64,000 bases of DNA from Phycicoccus sp. Soil802 (GCF_001429605.1 NZ_LMSS01000007.1:310528-374527), one strand, 5' to 3'; shown: positions 19,701 through 28,595, counted from the first letter of the stretch. The notes: generated by a model not told the origin, from the letters alone. Numbers and translations: made by a program.

Positions 19701-20480
19701 CGACTGGCCGATCTGGCCGAGGAGCACGAGGGCAAGCAGATCACCTTCGCCGACACCCAGGGGCCGCCCGTGCCGGTGATCACCTCGCCGGAGTGGTCGG
19801 GTTCGGAGACCGGGGGGCGGCGCTACTCACCCTTCACGATCAACGTGGAGCGCAAGAAGCCCTGGCACACCCTGACCGGGCGGATGCACTTCTACCTCGA
19901 CCACGACTGGATGACCGAGCTCGGCGAGGGCCTTCCCGTATACCGGCCCCCGCTCAACATGGCGGCGCTGTTCGCCGAGCCCGCGCTGGGCACCGTGTCG
20001 GACGGTTCGGCCGGCCAGGTCGAGGGGCTGACCGTGCGGTACCTGACCCCACACAACAAGTGGTCGATCCACTCGGAGTACCAGGACAACCTGTTCATGC
20101 TCTCGCTCTCGCGCGGCGGCCAGAACATCTGGATGAGCGACCGCGACGCGGCCAAGGTCGGCATCAAGGACAACGACTGGATCGAGGCGGTCAACCGCAA
20201 CGGCGTCGTCGTGGCCCGGGCGATCGTCTCGCACCGGATGCCGGAGGGAACGGTGTACATGTACCACGCCCAGGACCGGCTGATCGACGTACCGCTGGCG
20301 GAGACGTCCGGCAAGCGCGGAGGAATCCACAACTCACTGACCCGGCTGCTCGTGAAGCCGTCCCACCTGATCGGGGGGTACGCCCAGCTGACCTTTGCGT
20401 TCAACTATCTCGGCCCCACCGGCAACCAACGTGACGAGGTCACCATCATCCGCAAGCGCAGCCAGGACGTGACGTACTGA
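16725..20480 (+). CDS. narG: Respiratory nitrate reductase, alpha subunit
   Basis: A 1,251-residue molybdenum bis-MGD catalytic subunit that reduces nitrate to nitrite on the cytoplasmic side. The FS0 cluster ligands are visible as HGVNCTGSC plus the Cys of EPRGCPRGA, and the Mo-ligand Asp lies in SFYDWYADLP followed by GDQTDVPES. No twin-arginine signal is seen. The TTG at 16725 overlaps the narK stop in TTGA and follows a purine-rich GGACAGGAAG; ATG at 16764 is a conservative alternative. The narH start overlaps the stop (TGATG). Expression is probably oxygen- and nitrate-dependent, but no site was confirmed. Confidence 0.95.
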   Translation: MTPSHKKSTSDIGMDGSLMEALVRSRRFFTKGTVSDDLRTISQVGGREADDFYRDRWSHDKVVRSTHGVNCTGSCSWKVYVKDGIITWETQQTDYPSVGPDSPEYEPRGCPRGAAFSWYTYSPTRVRYPYVRGVLLQMFREARSQHDGDPVKAWEHIVENPLRAKAYKSARGKGGLVRATWEEVSEIVAAAHVHTIKKYGPDRVAGFSPIPAMSMVSHASGARFVNLIGGSMLSFYDWYADLPVASPQVFGDQTDVPESGDWWNAGYLIMWGSNLPVTRTPDAHWMTEARYRGQKVIAVAPDYADNVKFADEWLAAKPGTDAALAMAMGHVVLKEFFVDRQTPYFTEYVKTYTDLPHLVRLEEAADGEYTAGKFLTAADLPDHIGDENAAFKTVLIDSVTGKPVIPNGSLGHRYGEAGVGSWNLELGDVDPVLSLLDTATESVVVRMPRFDTPDGAAADLPRGIPVRRVDGHLVTTVYDLLLAQYGVGRSHEGQALPGVWPTGDNRGYDDAQSPYTPAWQEAITGVPAATAARIGREFAQNAEESKGRSMIVMGAGTNHWFHSDTIYRAFLTLTNLTGCQGVNGGGWAHYVGQEKVRPITGYTQIANALDWNRPPRNMIQTAYWYLHTNQFRYDQFGADTLSATTGKGQLAGKSTADVIAQSARMGWMPSYPTFDRNPLDLSDDAAAAGKPIGEYVAEQLKSGELDFAGEDPDAPSNYPRILSIWRANLLGSSGKGNEYFLKHLLGTDSSVRATETPEGQRPVDVKWRDEAPEGKLDLLMTIDFRQTSTTIFSDVVLPAATWYEKHDLNTTDMHPFVHSFNPAIAPPWQTRTDWDAWQTIAEKFSELAATHLGVRKDVVAVPLTHDTPDAMANPHGVVRDWKKGECEPIPGVTMPKLVEVERDYGAVAEKMNALGPLVDTLGATTKGVTFELSKQVDYLRAKNGAVRGGVADGRPSLKKDVNVCEAILAMSGTTNGHLATQGFKTLEKRTGVRLADLAEEHEGKQITFADTQGPPVPVITSPEWSGSETGGRRYSPFTINVERKKPWHTLTGRMHFYLDHDWMTELGEGLPVYRPPLNMAALFAEPALGTVSDGSAGQVEGLTVRYLTPHNKWSIHSEYQDNLFMLSLSRGGQNIWMSDRDAAKVGIKDNDWIEAVNRNGVVVARAIVSHRMPEGTVYMYHAQDRLIDVPLAETSGKRGGIHNSLTRLLVKPSHLIGGYAQLTFAFNYLGPTGNQRDEVTIIRKRSQDVTY

Positions 20481-22129
20481 TGAAGGTCATGGCCCAGATG
20501 GCGATGGTGATGAACCTCGACAAGTGCATCGGGTGCCACACCTGCTCGGTGACCTGCAAGCAGGCATGGACCAACCGCTCGGGCACCGAGTACATCTGGT
20601 TCAACAACGTCGAGACTCGGCCTGGGCTCGGCTACCCGCGCACCTACGAGGACCAGGAGAAGTGGAAGGGCGGCTGGGAGCTCACCAAGAGCGGCCGCAT
20701 GAAGCTCAAGGCAGGCGGACGCCTCAAGAACCTGATGACGATCTTCTCCAACCCGATCCTGCCCTCGATCGGCGAGTACTACGAACCGTGGACGTACGAC
20801 TACTCCACCCTCACCGACGCGCCCGCCCAGGAGCACACTCCGGTCGCACGACCCAAGTCGCTGATCAGCGGCAAGAACATGAAGATCGAGTGGTCGGCCA
20901 ACTGGGACGACGACCTCGGCGGCTCCACCGAGACCGCGCACCGCGACCCCATGCTCAAGAAGATCGCCGACAAGGTGAAGTTCGAGTTCGAGCAGACCTT
21001 CATGTTCTACCTGCCCCGGATCTGCGAGCACTGCCTCAACCCGTCGTGCGCCGCGTCCTGCCCCAGCGGCGCGATCTACAAGCGCGAGGAGGACGGCATC
21101 GTCCTGGTTGACCAGGACAAGTGCCGGGGCTGGCGCAAGTGCGTCTCGGGCTGCCCCTACAAGAAGATCTACTTCAACCACCGCACCGGCAAGGCCGAGA
21201 AGTGCACGTTCTGCTTCCCGCGTATCGAGGTCGGCCTGCCAACCGTGTGCGCCGAGACCTGTGTGGGTCGGCTGCGCTACATCGGGTTGATGCTCTACGA
21301 CGCCGACAAGGTCCTCGCGGCCGCCTCGACCACTGACGACCAGGGGCTCTACGAGGCCCAGCGCGACGTGTTCCTCGACCCGTTCGACCCCGAGGTGATG
21401 CGTGCGGCGGAGTACGCCGGCATCGCCCGCGACTGGATCGACGCGGCACAGCGCTCACCGATCTACGCCCTGATCAACACCTTCAAGGTCGCACTGCCGC
21501 TCCACCCGGAGTACCGCACCATGCCCATGGTCTGGTACATCCCACCCCTGTCCCCCGTCGTCGACGTCGTCGCAGAGACCGGGGAGGACGCCGAGGACAA
21601 GGGCAACCTCTTCGCCGCGATCGACGCCCTCCGGATCCCCATCGAGTACCTCGCCGAGCTCTTCACGGCCGGCGAGGTCGAACCCGTGGACGCCGTCCTC
21701 AAGAAGCTCGCCGCGATGCGCTGCTACATGCGCGACATCAACATGGGCCGCGACCCCGACCCCTCGATCCCCGCCGCAGTGGGGATGAGCGAGGAGGAGT
21801 TGTACGACATGTACCGCCTCCTCGCGATCGCGAAGTACGACGAGCGCTACGTCATCCCGGCCGCGCACGCCGAGCAGGCCCACTCCCTGGAGGAGCTGTC
21901 CACGGAGTGCTCCGTGTCGGAGTACGGCGGCGGACAGCAGGACCTGTTCGGCGAGGGGTCCGGAATCCCGACGCCGATCGCGGTCGAGAACTTCCAGATG
22001 CTCCAGGACCGGCAGACCTCCGACTCGCTGGCCGGACCGAGCCACACAAAGGGCCGGGTCAACCTCCTCAACTGGGATGGCAAGGGCTCCCCGCCGGGGA
22101 TGTTCCCACCAACGGGCTCCGACTCATGA
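20480..22129 (+). CDS. narH: Respiratory nitrate reductase, beta subunit
   Basis: A 549-residue iron-sulfur subunit that carries electrons from NarI to NarG. Four Cys clusters are visible: CIGCHTCSVTCK near the N-terminus, CEHCLNPSCAASC, CRGWRKCVSGC and CTFCFPRI followed by CAETC. The Trp in CRGWRKC at a position where Cys would be expected is the known signature of the 3Fe-4S centre of NarH. Start and stop overlap the neighbouring nar genes by one and four bases, so translation is tightly coupled. Confidence 0.96.
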   Translation: MKVMAQMAMVMNLDKCIGCHTCSVTCKQAWTNRSGTEYIWFNNVETRPGLGYPRTYEDQEKWKGGWELTKSGRMKLKAGGRLKNLMTIFSNPILPSIGEYYEPWTYDYSTLTDAPAQEHTPVARPKSLISGKNMKIEWSANWDDDLGGSTETAHRDPMLKKIADKVKFEFEQTFMFYLPRICEHCLNPSCAASCPSGAIYKREEDGIVLVDQDKCRGWRKCVSGCPYKKIYFNHRTGKAEKCTFCFPRIEVGLPTVCAETCVGRLRYIGLMLYDADKVLAAASTTDDQGLYEAQRDVFLDPFDPEVMRAAEYAGIARDWIDAAQRSPIYALINTFKVALPLHPEYRTMPMVWYIPPLSPVVDVVAETGEDAEDKGNLFAAIDALRIPIEYLAELFTAGEVEPVDAVLKKLAAMRCYMRDINMGRDPDPSIPAAVGMSEEELYDMYRLLAIAKYDERYVIPAAHAEQAHSLEELSTECSVSEYGGGQQDLFGEGSGIPTPIAVENFQMLQDRQTSDSLAGPSHTKGRVNLLNWDGKGSPPGMFPPTGSDS

Positions 22130-22836
22130 GCAGCCGCCGTCCCAGACCGACCCTGCCCCCCGACCAGCTCACCATCGTGTGGCAGTCGGTCTCCCTGCTC
22201 CTGGACTACCCGGACGAGTTCCTCCTCGCCCGCGCCGACCTGCTGAGGTCCGCCTCGCAGCGGCTGACGCCGGCGGTTGGGGGCTCCATCCGGGCCTTCC
22301 TTGACCACCTCCAGTCCACTCCGCTGCCGGAGCTCCAGGCGGACTACGTCGAGACGTTCGACACTCGGCGCCGCTGCAACCTGTTCCTGACCTACTTCGC
22401 CCATGGGGACACCCGCAAGCGCGGGATGGCACTGCTCCGGTTCAAGCAGTCGTACCTGCGCGCCGGGTTCGAGCTCGACGACGGGGAGCTGCCCGACCAC
22501 CTCTGTGTGGTGCTCGAGTTCGCCGCCACCGTCGACCAGGACATCGGCCGCGACCTGATGCTCGACCACCGGGCCGGCCTCGAGCTGCTGCGACTCTCGC
22601 TGCGGGACATGGGCTCGCCGTGGGCGCACCTGATCGATGCAGTCACCGCCACGTTGCCGCCGCTGCGTGGCGACGAGCGCGATGCCGTCCGGCGTCTCGC
22701 TGCCGAGGGGCCACCCGAGGAAGAGGTCGGGCTCGCCCCGTTCGCCAACCCGCAGTTCAGCCCCGGCGCGGACACCCGTGCTGCCACGGCATCCATCGCG
22801 CTGCCCATGCCGTCGTTCCCGGGAGCCCGCACATGA
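22126..22836 (+). CDS. narJ: Nitrate reductase assembly chaperone
   Basis: A 236-residue protein of the NarJ/TorD chaperone superfamily needed for cofactor insertion and membrane attachment of NarGH. Visible family features are LLDYPDEFLL near the N-terminus and YVETFDTRRRCNLFLTYFAHG, with LPDHLCVVLEFA further on. The ATG at 22126 overlaps the narH stop (ATGA); the frame is open further upstream but only inside narH. Confidence 0.93.
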   Translation: MSSRRPRPTLPPDQLTIVWQSVSLLLDYPDEFLLARADLLRSASQRLTPAVGGSIRAFLDHLQSTPLPELQADYVETFDTRRRCNLFLTYFAHGDTRKRGMALLRFKQSYLRAGFELDDGELPDHLCVVLEFAATVDQDIGRDLMLDHRAGLELLRLSLRDMGSPWAHLIDAVTATLPPLRGDERDAVRRLAAEGPPEEEVGLAPFANPQFSPGADTRAATASIALPMPSFPGART

Positions 22837-23561
22837 ACGAGTTCCTCTTCGTCATCCTCCCCTACCTGTGCCTGACGACCTTCGTGGTCGGTCACCTGTG
22901 GCGCTACCGCTACGACAAGTTCGGGTGGACCACGCGATCGTCCCAGCTCTACGAGAACCGCCTGCTGCGCATCGGGAGCCCGCTCTTCCACTTCGGGATG
23001 CTCGGCGTCGTCGGCGGCCACATCATCGGCCTGCTGGTGCCGCAGTCCTGGACGGACTGGGCCGGGGTCAGCGAGCACGCCTACCACGTGGTGGCCGTCA
23101 CGGGAGGCCTGCTGGCCGGCGTGATGGCCGTGGTCGGCATGGCGATCCTGATGTACCGCAGACGCACCGTCGGCCCCGTCTTCTCCGCCACCACGCGCAT
23201 GGACAAGGTCATGTACGCCTTCCTCGCCGTCGTGATCGTGCTGGGCATGTGGAACACCATCGCCGGCTCGATCATGACGATCGGCGGCGAGTACAACTAC
23301 CGCGAGGGCGTATCCGTCTGGTACCGCTCGTTCCTCGCGTTCCACCCCGACGCCTCCCTGATGGCGGACGCGCCGCTGGGATTCCAGCTGCACGCGCTGG
23401 TCGCCTTCGGGCTGTTCGCCCTGTGGCCCTTCACCAGGCTGGTGCACGTGTTCAGCGCGCCGGTCGGCTACCTGACCCGCCCCTACATCGTCTACCGCAG
23501 TCGCGACGACGCCCAGCTCGGCAGCCACCGGCCCCGTCGCGGTTGGGACCGCGTCGGCTGA
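22833..23561 (+). CDS. narI: Respiratory nitrate reductase, gamma subunit (cytochrome b)
   Basis: A 242-residue membrane di-heme cytochrome b that oxidises quinol and anchors NarGH. Five hydrophobic segments are predicted. Candidate heme histidines occur as the pair in FHFGMLGVVGGHIIG and the pair in FQLHALVAFGLFAL/TRLVHVFS, matching the NarI pattern. The ATG at 22833 overlaps the narJ stop (ATGA). It completes a narK-narGHJI operon. Confidence 0.95.
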   Translation: MNEFLFVILPYLCLTTFVVGHLWRYRYDKFGWTTRSSQLYENRLLRIGSPLFHFGMLGVVGGHIIGLLVPQSWTDWAGVSEHAYHVVAVTGGLLAGVMAVVGMAILMYRRRTVGPVFSATTRMDKVMYAFLAVVIVLGMWNTIAGSIMTIGGEYNYREGVSVWYRSFLAFHPDASLMADAPLGFQLHALVAFGLFALWPFTRLVHVFSAPVGYLTRPYIVYRSRDDAQLGSHRPRRGWDRVG

Positions 23562-23611
23562 GGGCTCTGCGCCCCCGCCAGACCTGAACCACAACCCTGG
23601 AGATGAGCACG

Positions 23612-23947
23612 ATGCAGAACGAGTCCCTGAACGATCTGACGCGACACCACCTCGAGCTCGCCCGGACGGCGACCAGCGGACGGAGTGCACAGACCGTGTT
23701 CGGAGGTCACGACCATGTCCTTCGCCAGACCCTCATCGCACTCCGCGCCGGCAGCGCCCTCGACGAGCACGAGAATCCGGGCGAAGCGACGGTCCAGGTC
23801 CTGCACGGACACGTCAGGCTCGTCTCAGGGGACACTTCGTGGAGCGGGTCAACGGGGGACCTGCTGGTCGTGCCCGATGCCAGACACGCCCTCGAGGCCG
23901 ACGAAGACTCCGCGATCCTCTTGAGCGTCGGGAAGAAGAACGGCTGA
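23612..23947 (+). CDS. Small cupin-domain protein
   Basis: A 111-residue single cupin barrel. The two cupin motifs are recognisable in ALDEHENPGEATVQVLHGHVRL and GDLLVVPDARHALEADED, with His residues positioned to bind a metal. The ATG at 23612 has GGAG nine bases upstream; an earlier in-frame ATG at 23603 sits too close to that site. It follows narI by 50 bases in the same direction and may belong to the operon. Similar small cupins are often found next to anaerobic respiration genes, but the function is unknown. Confidence 0.8.
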   Translation: MQNESLNDLTRHHLELARTATSGRSAQTVFGGHDHVLRQTLIALRAGSALDEHENPGEATVQVLHGHVRLVSGDTSWSGSTGDLLVVPDARHALEADEDSAILLSVGKKNG

Positions 23948-24010
23948 CACCTGGCTGCCAGCCCGCGCACTGACCCAAGGTCGGGCGGCTGGCCCTGCAC
24001 CAAGCGGGCA

Positions 24011-24481
24011 TCACTGCCCGATCATGCTCTGACCCGGGTGAGCCTCCTGCCACGCCAGCATCGAGGCGTCCCACTCGGCGCCTCCCAGCGCGATGAGTGA
24101 CGCAGGGAAGAGGCCGTCCTCCTCCTTCGCGATGTGTTCGTGCAGCTCGGAGACCGCAGTCCGGATACGTTCCTGGTCGGCCGGGTCAGCCAGATCCACG
24201 GCGACAAGCAGGTCCTCGAGCTCGCGGTGCTCCCGCACCAATGGACCGATGTGCTCCGCCGCCAGGGGGTCGCGACCCATCACGGCGAACAGGCCGTTCT
24301 CCTCGCCCTGCCAGTGGGACCGCAGCTCGGCACCCATCAGGCGCAGAAGCTCACTCGCCTCGGCCAGCTCACCGCGGTCGATGGCGCGCACCGCGTCGCC
24401 ACCGAGGTTGGTCGCCCGCTCGTGCTCGGCGATGTAGTCCCGGATCAGAGGCATCTCTCGACACCCGCAGTAGTGGCACAT
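24011..24481 (-). CDS. Hemerythrin-domain protein
   Basis: A 156-residue four-helix protein with an N-terminal MCHYCGC Cys motif. Candidate di-iron ligands are in EHERA, HWQGEENGLF, EHIGPLVREHREL and LHEHIAKEEDGLFP, the usual H/E pattern of hemerythrin domains. Proteins with this N-terminal Cys motif are common near nitrate or nitric-oxide genes in actinobacteria, and roles in oxygen or NO sensing or iron-sulfur repair have been proposed. It is convergent with the nar operon and cupin gene. Confidence 0.85.
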   Translation of the reverse strand: MCHYCGCREMPLIRDYIAEHERATNLGGDAVRAIDRGELAEASELLRLMGAELRSHWQGEENGLFAVMGRDPLAAEHIGPLVREHRELEDLLVAVDLADPADQERIRTAVSELHEHIAKEEDGLFPASLIALGGAEWDASMLAWQEAHPGQSMIGQ

Positions 24482-24687
24482 GGCTCCATCCCTCTACGGG
24501 GTCGGACCCGTTCCTCCGACCCTAGGCGACGTCGACCCGTAGACGACGGGCATGGGACCAGCCAGTTCTCGAGGCCGGGAAGACGGCCCAGCAAGGAAGG
24601 CCCACCCGGCCAGGAAGGCCTGACACCCGGCGGCCTCACTCCCGGGCCGGTCCGTGCGCCCGCAGAAGGGCGCGCTGATCTGCGGTG

Positions 24688-24975
24688 TCACGCGGTACCG
24701 CCGCCCAACGGTCTCGGGTTGTGACTCCGCAGCGCGCTGGCGCTTGGGATGTCAGCCTGTATGGGGATCTGGTCATCAGTGATCTCACCACGCTTCGGTG
24801 GATCCTGTGTCGGCCAAGCATCCTCAACGTCGGTCCGGTCGGGGCCCGGACTCCCCGTGGTGCCGCGCAGCACAAGCTCCGTCGGGGCTGTCACGATCTC
24901 AGCCGGAAGGGTCGGATCCCCCATGCGCCGGATGAGCATCTCGGCAGCCAGCTCACCCTGCGCTTGCAAGTCTTG
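24688..24975 (-). pseudogene. LacI-family regulator, C-terminal fragment (minus strand)
   Basis: The frame from about 24969 encodes QGELAAEMLIRRMGDPTLP followed by TAPTELVLRGTTG, the characteristic end of LacI/GalR regulators. It is preceded by an in-frame stop at 24976-24978. The DNA-binding domain and most of the ligand domain are absent. It abuts a second LacI C-terminal fragment on the opposite strand, which marks a rearrangement joint near 24976. Confidence 0.75.
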
Positions 24976-24976
24976 T

Positions 24977-25213
24977 CACGGGCTGCGCGTTCCCGACGAC
25001 GTCTCCCTCGTCTCCTTCGACGACGACGAGCTGGGGGCCTACATGCGACCGCCCCTGACCACGGCCAGACTTCCCTACTACGAGATGGGCAGACTCGCGA
25101 TGGCGATCGCTCTGGCGCCGGACACGGGGAACGGCGAGAACTTGGTGCCGATGCCGCTCCAGGTCCGCGACTCCGTTCGCGACCTGCGGCGCGCCACGTC
25201 CTGGTCAGGTTGA
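24977..25213 (+). pseudogene. LacI-family regulator, C-terminal fragment (plus strand)
   Basis: The open frame contains GLRVPDDVSLVSFDDDELGA and then RPPLTTARLPYYEMGRL and LVPMPLQVRDSV, the C-terminal subdomain of a LacI regulator, ending at the TGA at 25211-25213. About 79 residues remain of a normal 330-350. The sequence before residue HG is unrelated and comes from the opposite-strand fragment. Confidence 0.8.
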
Positions 25214-25267
25214 GCCCCTCAGGGGCCCGCGGTCAGGCGGCGTGACCGGGACCCGGTCAGCACCGGG

Positions 25268-25357
25268 GTGGGCAGCGGACGGCCGCGGCACTACGCACCA
25301 GGAATCGCGCGGCGCGAGGCGATCATGGTTGCCGCCTACGAAGCCTTCGGCATCCGG
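25268..25357 (+). pseudogene. TetR-family regulator, N-terminal fragment
   Basis: The frame reads GSGRPRHYAPGIARREAIM followed by VAAYEAFG, the start of the helix-turn-helix domain of TetR regulators, and then loses similarity. Only about 30 residues remain. A TetR C-terminal fragment on the same strand lies at 59980-60156. Confidence 0.55.
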
Positions 25358-25487
25358 GCGCGGGTGCCAGCCCGCCGGCATACCGACCGATCGGCGTCCG
25401 GACCCCGAGACCAGGTATGCCGCGCACAGGGCTCACGTGGCGCCCCCCGGAGATACGGGCGCGACCGTGTTCGGTGACCGCGCAGGC

Positions 25488-25544
25488 CCCGTGATCCGTG
25501 GTCCACACGCTGGACGCCGGGCCGTACTTGACGTCGTTGGCCAA
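25488..25544 (-). pseudogene. Aldehyde dehydrogenase fragment
   Basis: One minus-strand frame carries LANDVKYGPASSVWTTDHG, which matches the conserved ANDxxYGLAxSVWTxD segment near the C-terminus of betaine- and aminobutyraldehyde-type dehydrogenases. Only about 19 residues are recognisable. It lies just downstream of the aminotransferase fusion and may be what is left of a former operon partner. Confidence 0.5.
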
Positions 25545-25634
25545 GCCTGACCGCTTACCGCTCGTCGTCGAAAGTTTGAACGCCTGCGAGCGATGCACCG
25601 GAGGTGCCACACTCGGGGTGAGTCGCGCGCTCGG

Positions 25635-28547
25635 TCACCAGCCCTCCGACAGCACCCGGTCGAGGGTGTCGACAAAGAAGTCGGCAGCGGCCTGGTCCAA
25701 GCACAGTGGCGGCTTCACCTTGAGCACGTTCATCCGGTCACTCGTCGGCTGAATCACCACACCGAGGTCGAGCATCCGGTCGCAGATGGCCGCTGTCTCA
25801 CTCGATGCCGGTTCGAGCGTCGTCCGGTCGCGCACCAGTTCCACGCCCAGGTAGAGGCCGTATCCGTGGACGGCTCCGATGATGTCGTGCCGTTGCGCCA
25901 GCTCTTCGAGACGGGCCTTGAGATGGCCGCCCACCGTTCGAGCGTTTCCCTGCAGGTCCTCGTCACGGATGATGTCGAGCACGCACAGACCGATGCGTGA
26001 GGACAGCGGGCTGCCGCCGGTGGAGGAGAAGAAGTAGCCAGCGTCGCGGTACTTGTCGGCCACAGCGCGGCTGGTGATGACGGCTGCCACCGGGACGCCG
26101 TTTCCCACTGCCTTCGCCACGGCGATGATGTCGGGAACGACGCCTTGCTGCTCGAATCCCCAGAACCAGTGACCGAGCCGGCCGTAGCCGACCTGGATCT
26201 CGTCGGCGATCGTCAGGCCGCCGTGGCGGCGTACCGCGGAGTACACGGCGGCGAGGTATCCCTCGGGCAAGGGCATGCCGCCGGCGTTGCCGTAGTAGGC
26301 CTCGCCGATGAAGCCGGCCGGCGCTTGTCCGGATGCGGCGAGCTCGTCGATGGCGGCGGCCGCTTCGGGTCCGTACCGGGTCGCGTCGGCCCCGCGGTGC
26401 TGACCCCGGTACGGGTTCGGCGCCGGGACGGTGTGCACCCAGCTGGGTCGGGTGTGCAGGGCATTGGGGTTGTCGGCGACAGAGGTGGAGACCGCGTCCG
26501 ACGCGTAGGTCCAGCCGTGGTATGCCTCGCTCATCGCGACCATGTCGGACCGGCCGGTGGCCACGAGCGCGAGCCGGATGGCCAGGTCGGTCGCCTCCGA
26601 GCCGGAGTTCACCAGGAAGACGGTGTCCAGCGGATCAGGCGCGAGGTCGGCGAGCCGGGCGCTGAACGCGGCGATCGCCTCGTAGTTGAATCGGGAGTTC
26701 GTGTTCAACAGCCGTAGCTGGCGTTCGGCAGTTCTCGCGAGACGCGGGTGAGAGTGGCCGACCACCGCGATGTTGTTGATCATGTCCAGCAGCGGGCGAC
26801 CCTCCTCGGTGATGAGGAAGTGGCGCCAGCCGCGTTCGATCCGGGGCGGCTCGCGGTAGTAGTGCTCCTGGACTTCGGCCAGGGCACGTTCGCGTTGTTG
26901 GAGCACGGACTCCGCTGCGCTGCCGACGTCACCTGCGTCCGTCATGGGCAGCCCGAGCAGAGGAGCGGGGTCGGCCAGCGTCGCCAGCCATCCCCGTGCG
27001 TACTGCGCGGCTACCCCCTCGGGTACCCCTCCGGCCCGGAGGCCCGCCGTGATCCGGGTTCGACCGCTCGGCACCGTCGTGGCGACCACCGTGCCTGCGC
27101 CCACGGCTCCCGTTGCAGAAGCGACGACACCGTGCGCCACCAGCTCGAAGCCGTCGGCGAGCAGCACGATGCCAGACTCGTCGGAGGACACCTCGCAGTC
27201 CCACGGTGCCCTGAGCTCCTCGGATCCGGCCGTCCAGAGGTCTATCCCGGTCGCGACAGTCGCAGGCTGCGCGTGCACGAGCACGCCACTGCCGGCAAGG
27301 CGTGCCTCGCCGAACCTCGTCACCACGGCGCGATGCCCAGCCGCCAAAAGATCCGCGGCAAGCACCTCCGGAATCTCGGCGTTCTCCCACGCCCCGCCGT
27401 CCAGCAACGACGACTGCGGGGACAGGTCTAGCACCGCCGCGTCCGGGAGGGCTAGCAGCACTCCGTCCGGCACGGGCGCCGCTGCAGCGCCACGGATTGC
27501 GCTCAGGCCCAGGGCGTCGCCGATCATGGCGGTCATCACCTCGGGCGGGACCGAGAGCGCCTGTTCCGCGATGCGCCACTCCCTGACCAGGCGCGTCTCC
27601 GCATAGGCGTTGTCACCGTCGACTGCCACCTGGTGGCAGCCGCTGGCCACCAGGACCCCGGCACGCAGAACCACGAGTGGCCAGATCGCCATGACCTCGG
27701 CCTCGGACAGCGGACGCAGGGAGTGGTACGCCCGCACCGCGGGTAGAACGCTGGCCGGCTCCGCGCCGGGGTGGTGCAGGATCGAAGAGATCGCGATCGC
27801 GAGCTCGCAGACCGTCCAGGTCCTGGTCAGATCGCTGAAGTCGATCACCCCGTCGACGAGACCGTCTGCGCCGAGCACGGTGTTGTCGTCGGTGAGGTCG
27901 AGGTGCACGACCTGTACAGGGAGGTCGGGGACGAGGGGTGCGAGCAGGTGCCAGGCCCTGGCCGCAGCTGTTTCGATCTCGGCACGCCGAGCTGCGGGTA
28001 GCGACGAGCCGAGCGTGGCCACCGTCCTGTCTGCATATTGCAGGTCCCACTGCAGGACCCGGTCGAGTCCGTTGCCATCGGTGATGTCAGCCAGCGCCAG
28101 GTCGACCTTGGCTGCGACCTCGCCCAACCGGGCCACGCTTCGCGGATCCAGGTAGCCCTTGTCGAAGAGCGTGCCGCCGTCCAGGAACCGGATCAGCCGC
28201 GCGACCGCTGGGCCGTCCGGAGTGGCGACCCTGATGCGCTGGGCGACTCCGTCATCACCGCGCAGCACATGGGCGACCCTCAGCTCCGGACATGCAGCGG
28301 CTATTCGGTCGGCAGCATCGTCCTGGACTGTGACCTCGGCGGCGCCGAAGGCGGGATTCGACACCTTGAGCACCGCCACTGGTTGGCCGTCGGGCGTCCG
28401 GATGAGGAAGTTGGCGTCCTGGTTGCTACCCAGCTGGTGCGCAACGGCGTCGATACCGAACGATTCCCGGACGACCCTTCGAGCCCACGCCTCGTCGACG
28501 CGTGGCGCGGGAAGGGTGACGGCGTCGAAGTCCATCCCGGTCGTCAT
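25635..28547 (-). CDS. Kinase / M23-like / class III aminotransferase-type phospho-lyase fusion
   Basis: A 970-residue three-part protein. Residues 1-350 are an aminoglycoside-phosphotransferase-like kinase, with VVHLDLTDDNTVLGADG holding the catalytic Asp and VDGVIDFSDL holding the metal Asp. Residues about 380-530 resemble an M23 peptidase-like hybrid module. Residues about 540-970 are a class III aminotransferase fold with LVNSGSEATDLAIRLA, TIADEIQVGYGRLG and the PLP-lysine region IAVAKAVGNGVP. Known relatives of the last part (AGXT2L proteins) are phospho-lyases for phosphoethanolamine or phosphohydroxylysine, and separate kinases feed them in animals. The fusion should therefore phosphorylate an amino alcohol and eliminate phosphate and ammonia to give an aldehyde. 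The substrate is unknown. Confidence 0.82.
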   Translation of the reverse strand: MTTGMDFDAVTLPAPRVDEAWARRVVRESFGIDAVAHQLGSNQDANFLIRTPDGQPVAVLKVSNPAFGAAEVTVQDDAADRIAAACPELRVAHVLRGDDGVAQRIRVATPDGPAVARLIRFLDGGTLFDKGYLDPRSVARLGEVAAKVDLALADITDGNGLDRVLQWDLQYADRTVATLGSSLPAARRAEIETAAARAWHLLAPLVPDLPVQVVHLDLTDDNTVLGADGLVDGVIDFSDLTRTWTVCELAIAISSILHHPGAEPASVLPAVRAYHSLRPLSEAEVMAIWPLVVLRAGVLVASGCHQVAVDGDNAYAETRLVREWRIAEQALSVPPEVMTAMIGDALGLSAIRGAAAAPVPDGVLLALPDAAVLDLSPQSSLLDGGAWENAEIPEVLAADLLAAGHRAVVTRFGEARLAGSGVLVHAQPATVATGIDLWTAGSEELRAPWDCEVSSDESGIVLLADGFELVAHGVVASATGAVGAGTVVATTVPSGRTRITAGLRAGGVPEGVAAQYARGWLATLADPAPLLGLPMTDAGDVGSAAESVLQQRERALAEVQEHYYREPPRIERGWRHFLITEEGRPLLDMINNIAVVGHSHPRLARTAERQLRLLNTNSRFNYEAIAAFSARLADLAPDPLDTVFLVNSGSEATDLAIRLALVATGRSDMVAMSEAYHGWTYASDAVSTSVADNPNALHTRPSWVHTVPAPNPYRGQHRGADATRYGPEAAAAIDELAASGQAPAGFIGEAYYGNAGGMPLPEGYLAAVYSAVRRHGGLTIADEIQVGYGRLGHWFWGFEQQGVVPDIIAVAKAVGNGVPVAAVITSRAVADKYRDAGYFFSSTGGSPLSSRIGLCVLDIIRDEDLQGNARTVGGHLKARLEELAQRHDIIGAVHGYGLYLGVELVRDRTTLEPASSETAAICDRMLDLGVVIQPTSDRMNVLKVKPPLCLDQAAADFFVDTLDRVLSEGW

Positions 28548-28595
28548 CTCACTGCCCCCGCCCGCTCGTTCCTTGGTTGCTGCTGGGTGATGCGG

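Larger units (their letters stand above)
24482..25634. other. Remnant-rich region at the left edge of the accessory block
   Basis: This 1.15-kb stretch has no intact gene. It contains four gene fragments on both strands, annotated separately: two LacI-type C-termini that abut each other, a TetR N-terminus and a short aldehyde dehydrogenase piece. The bases between them (24482-24687 and 25545-25634) show nothing recognisable. Confidence 0.7.
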
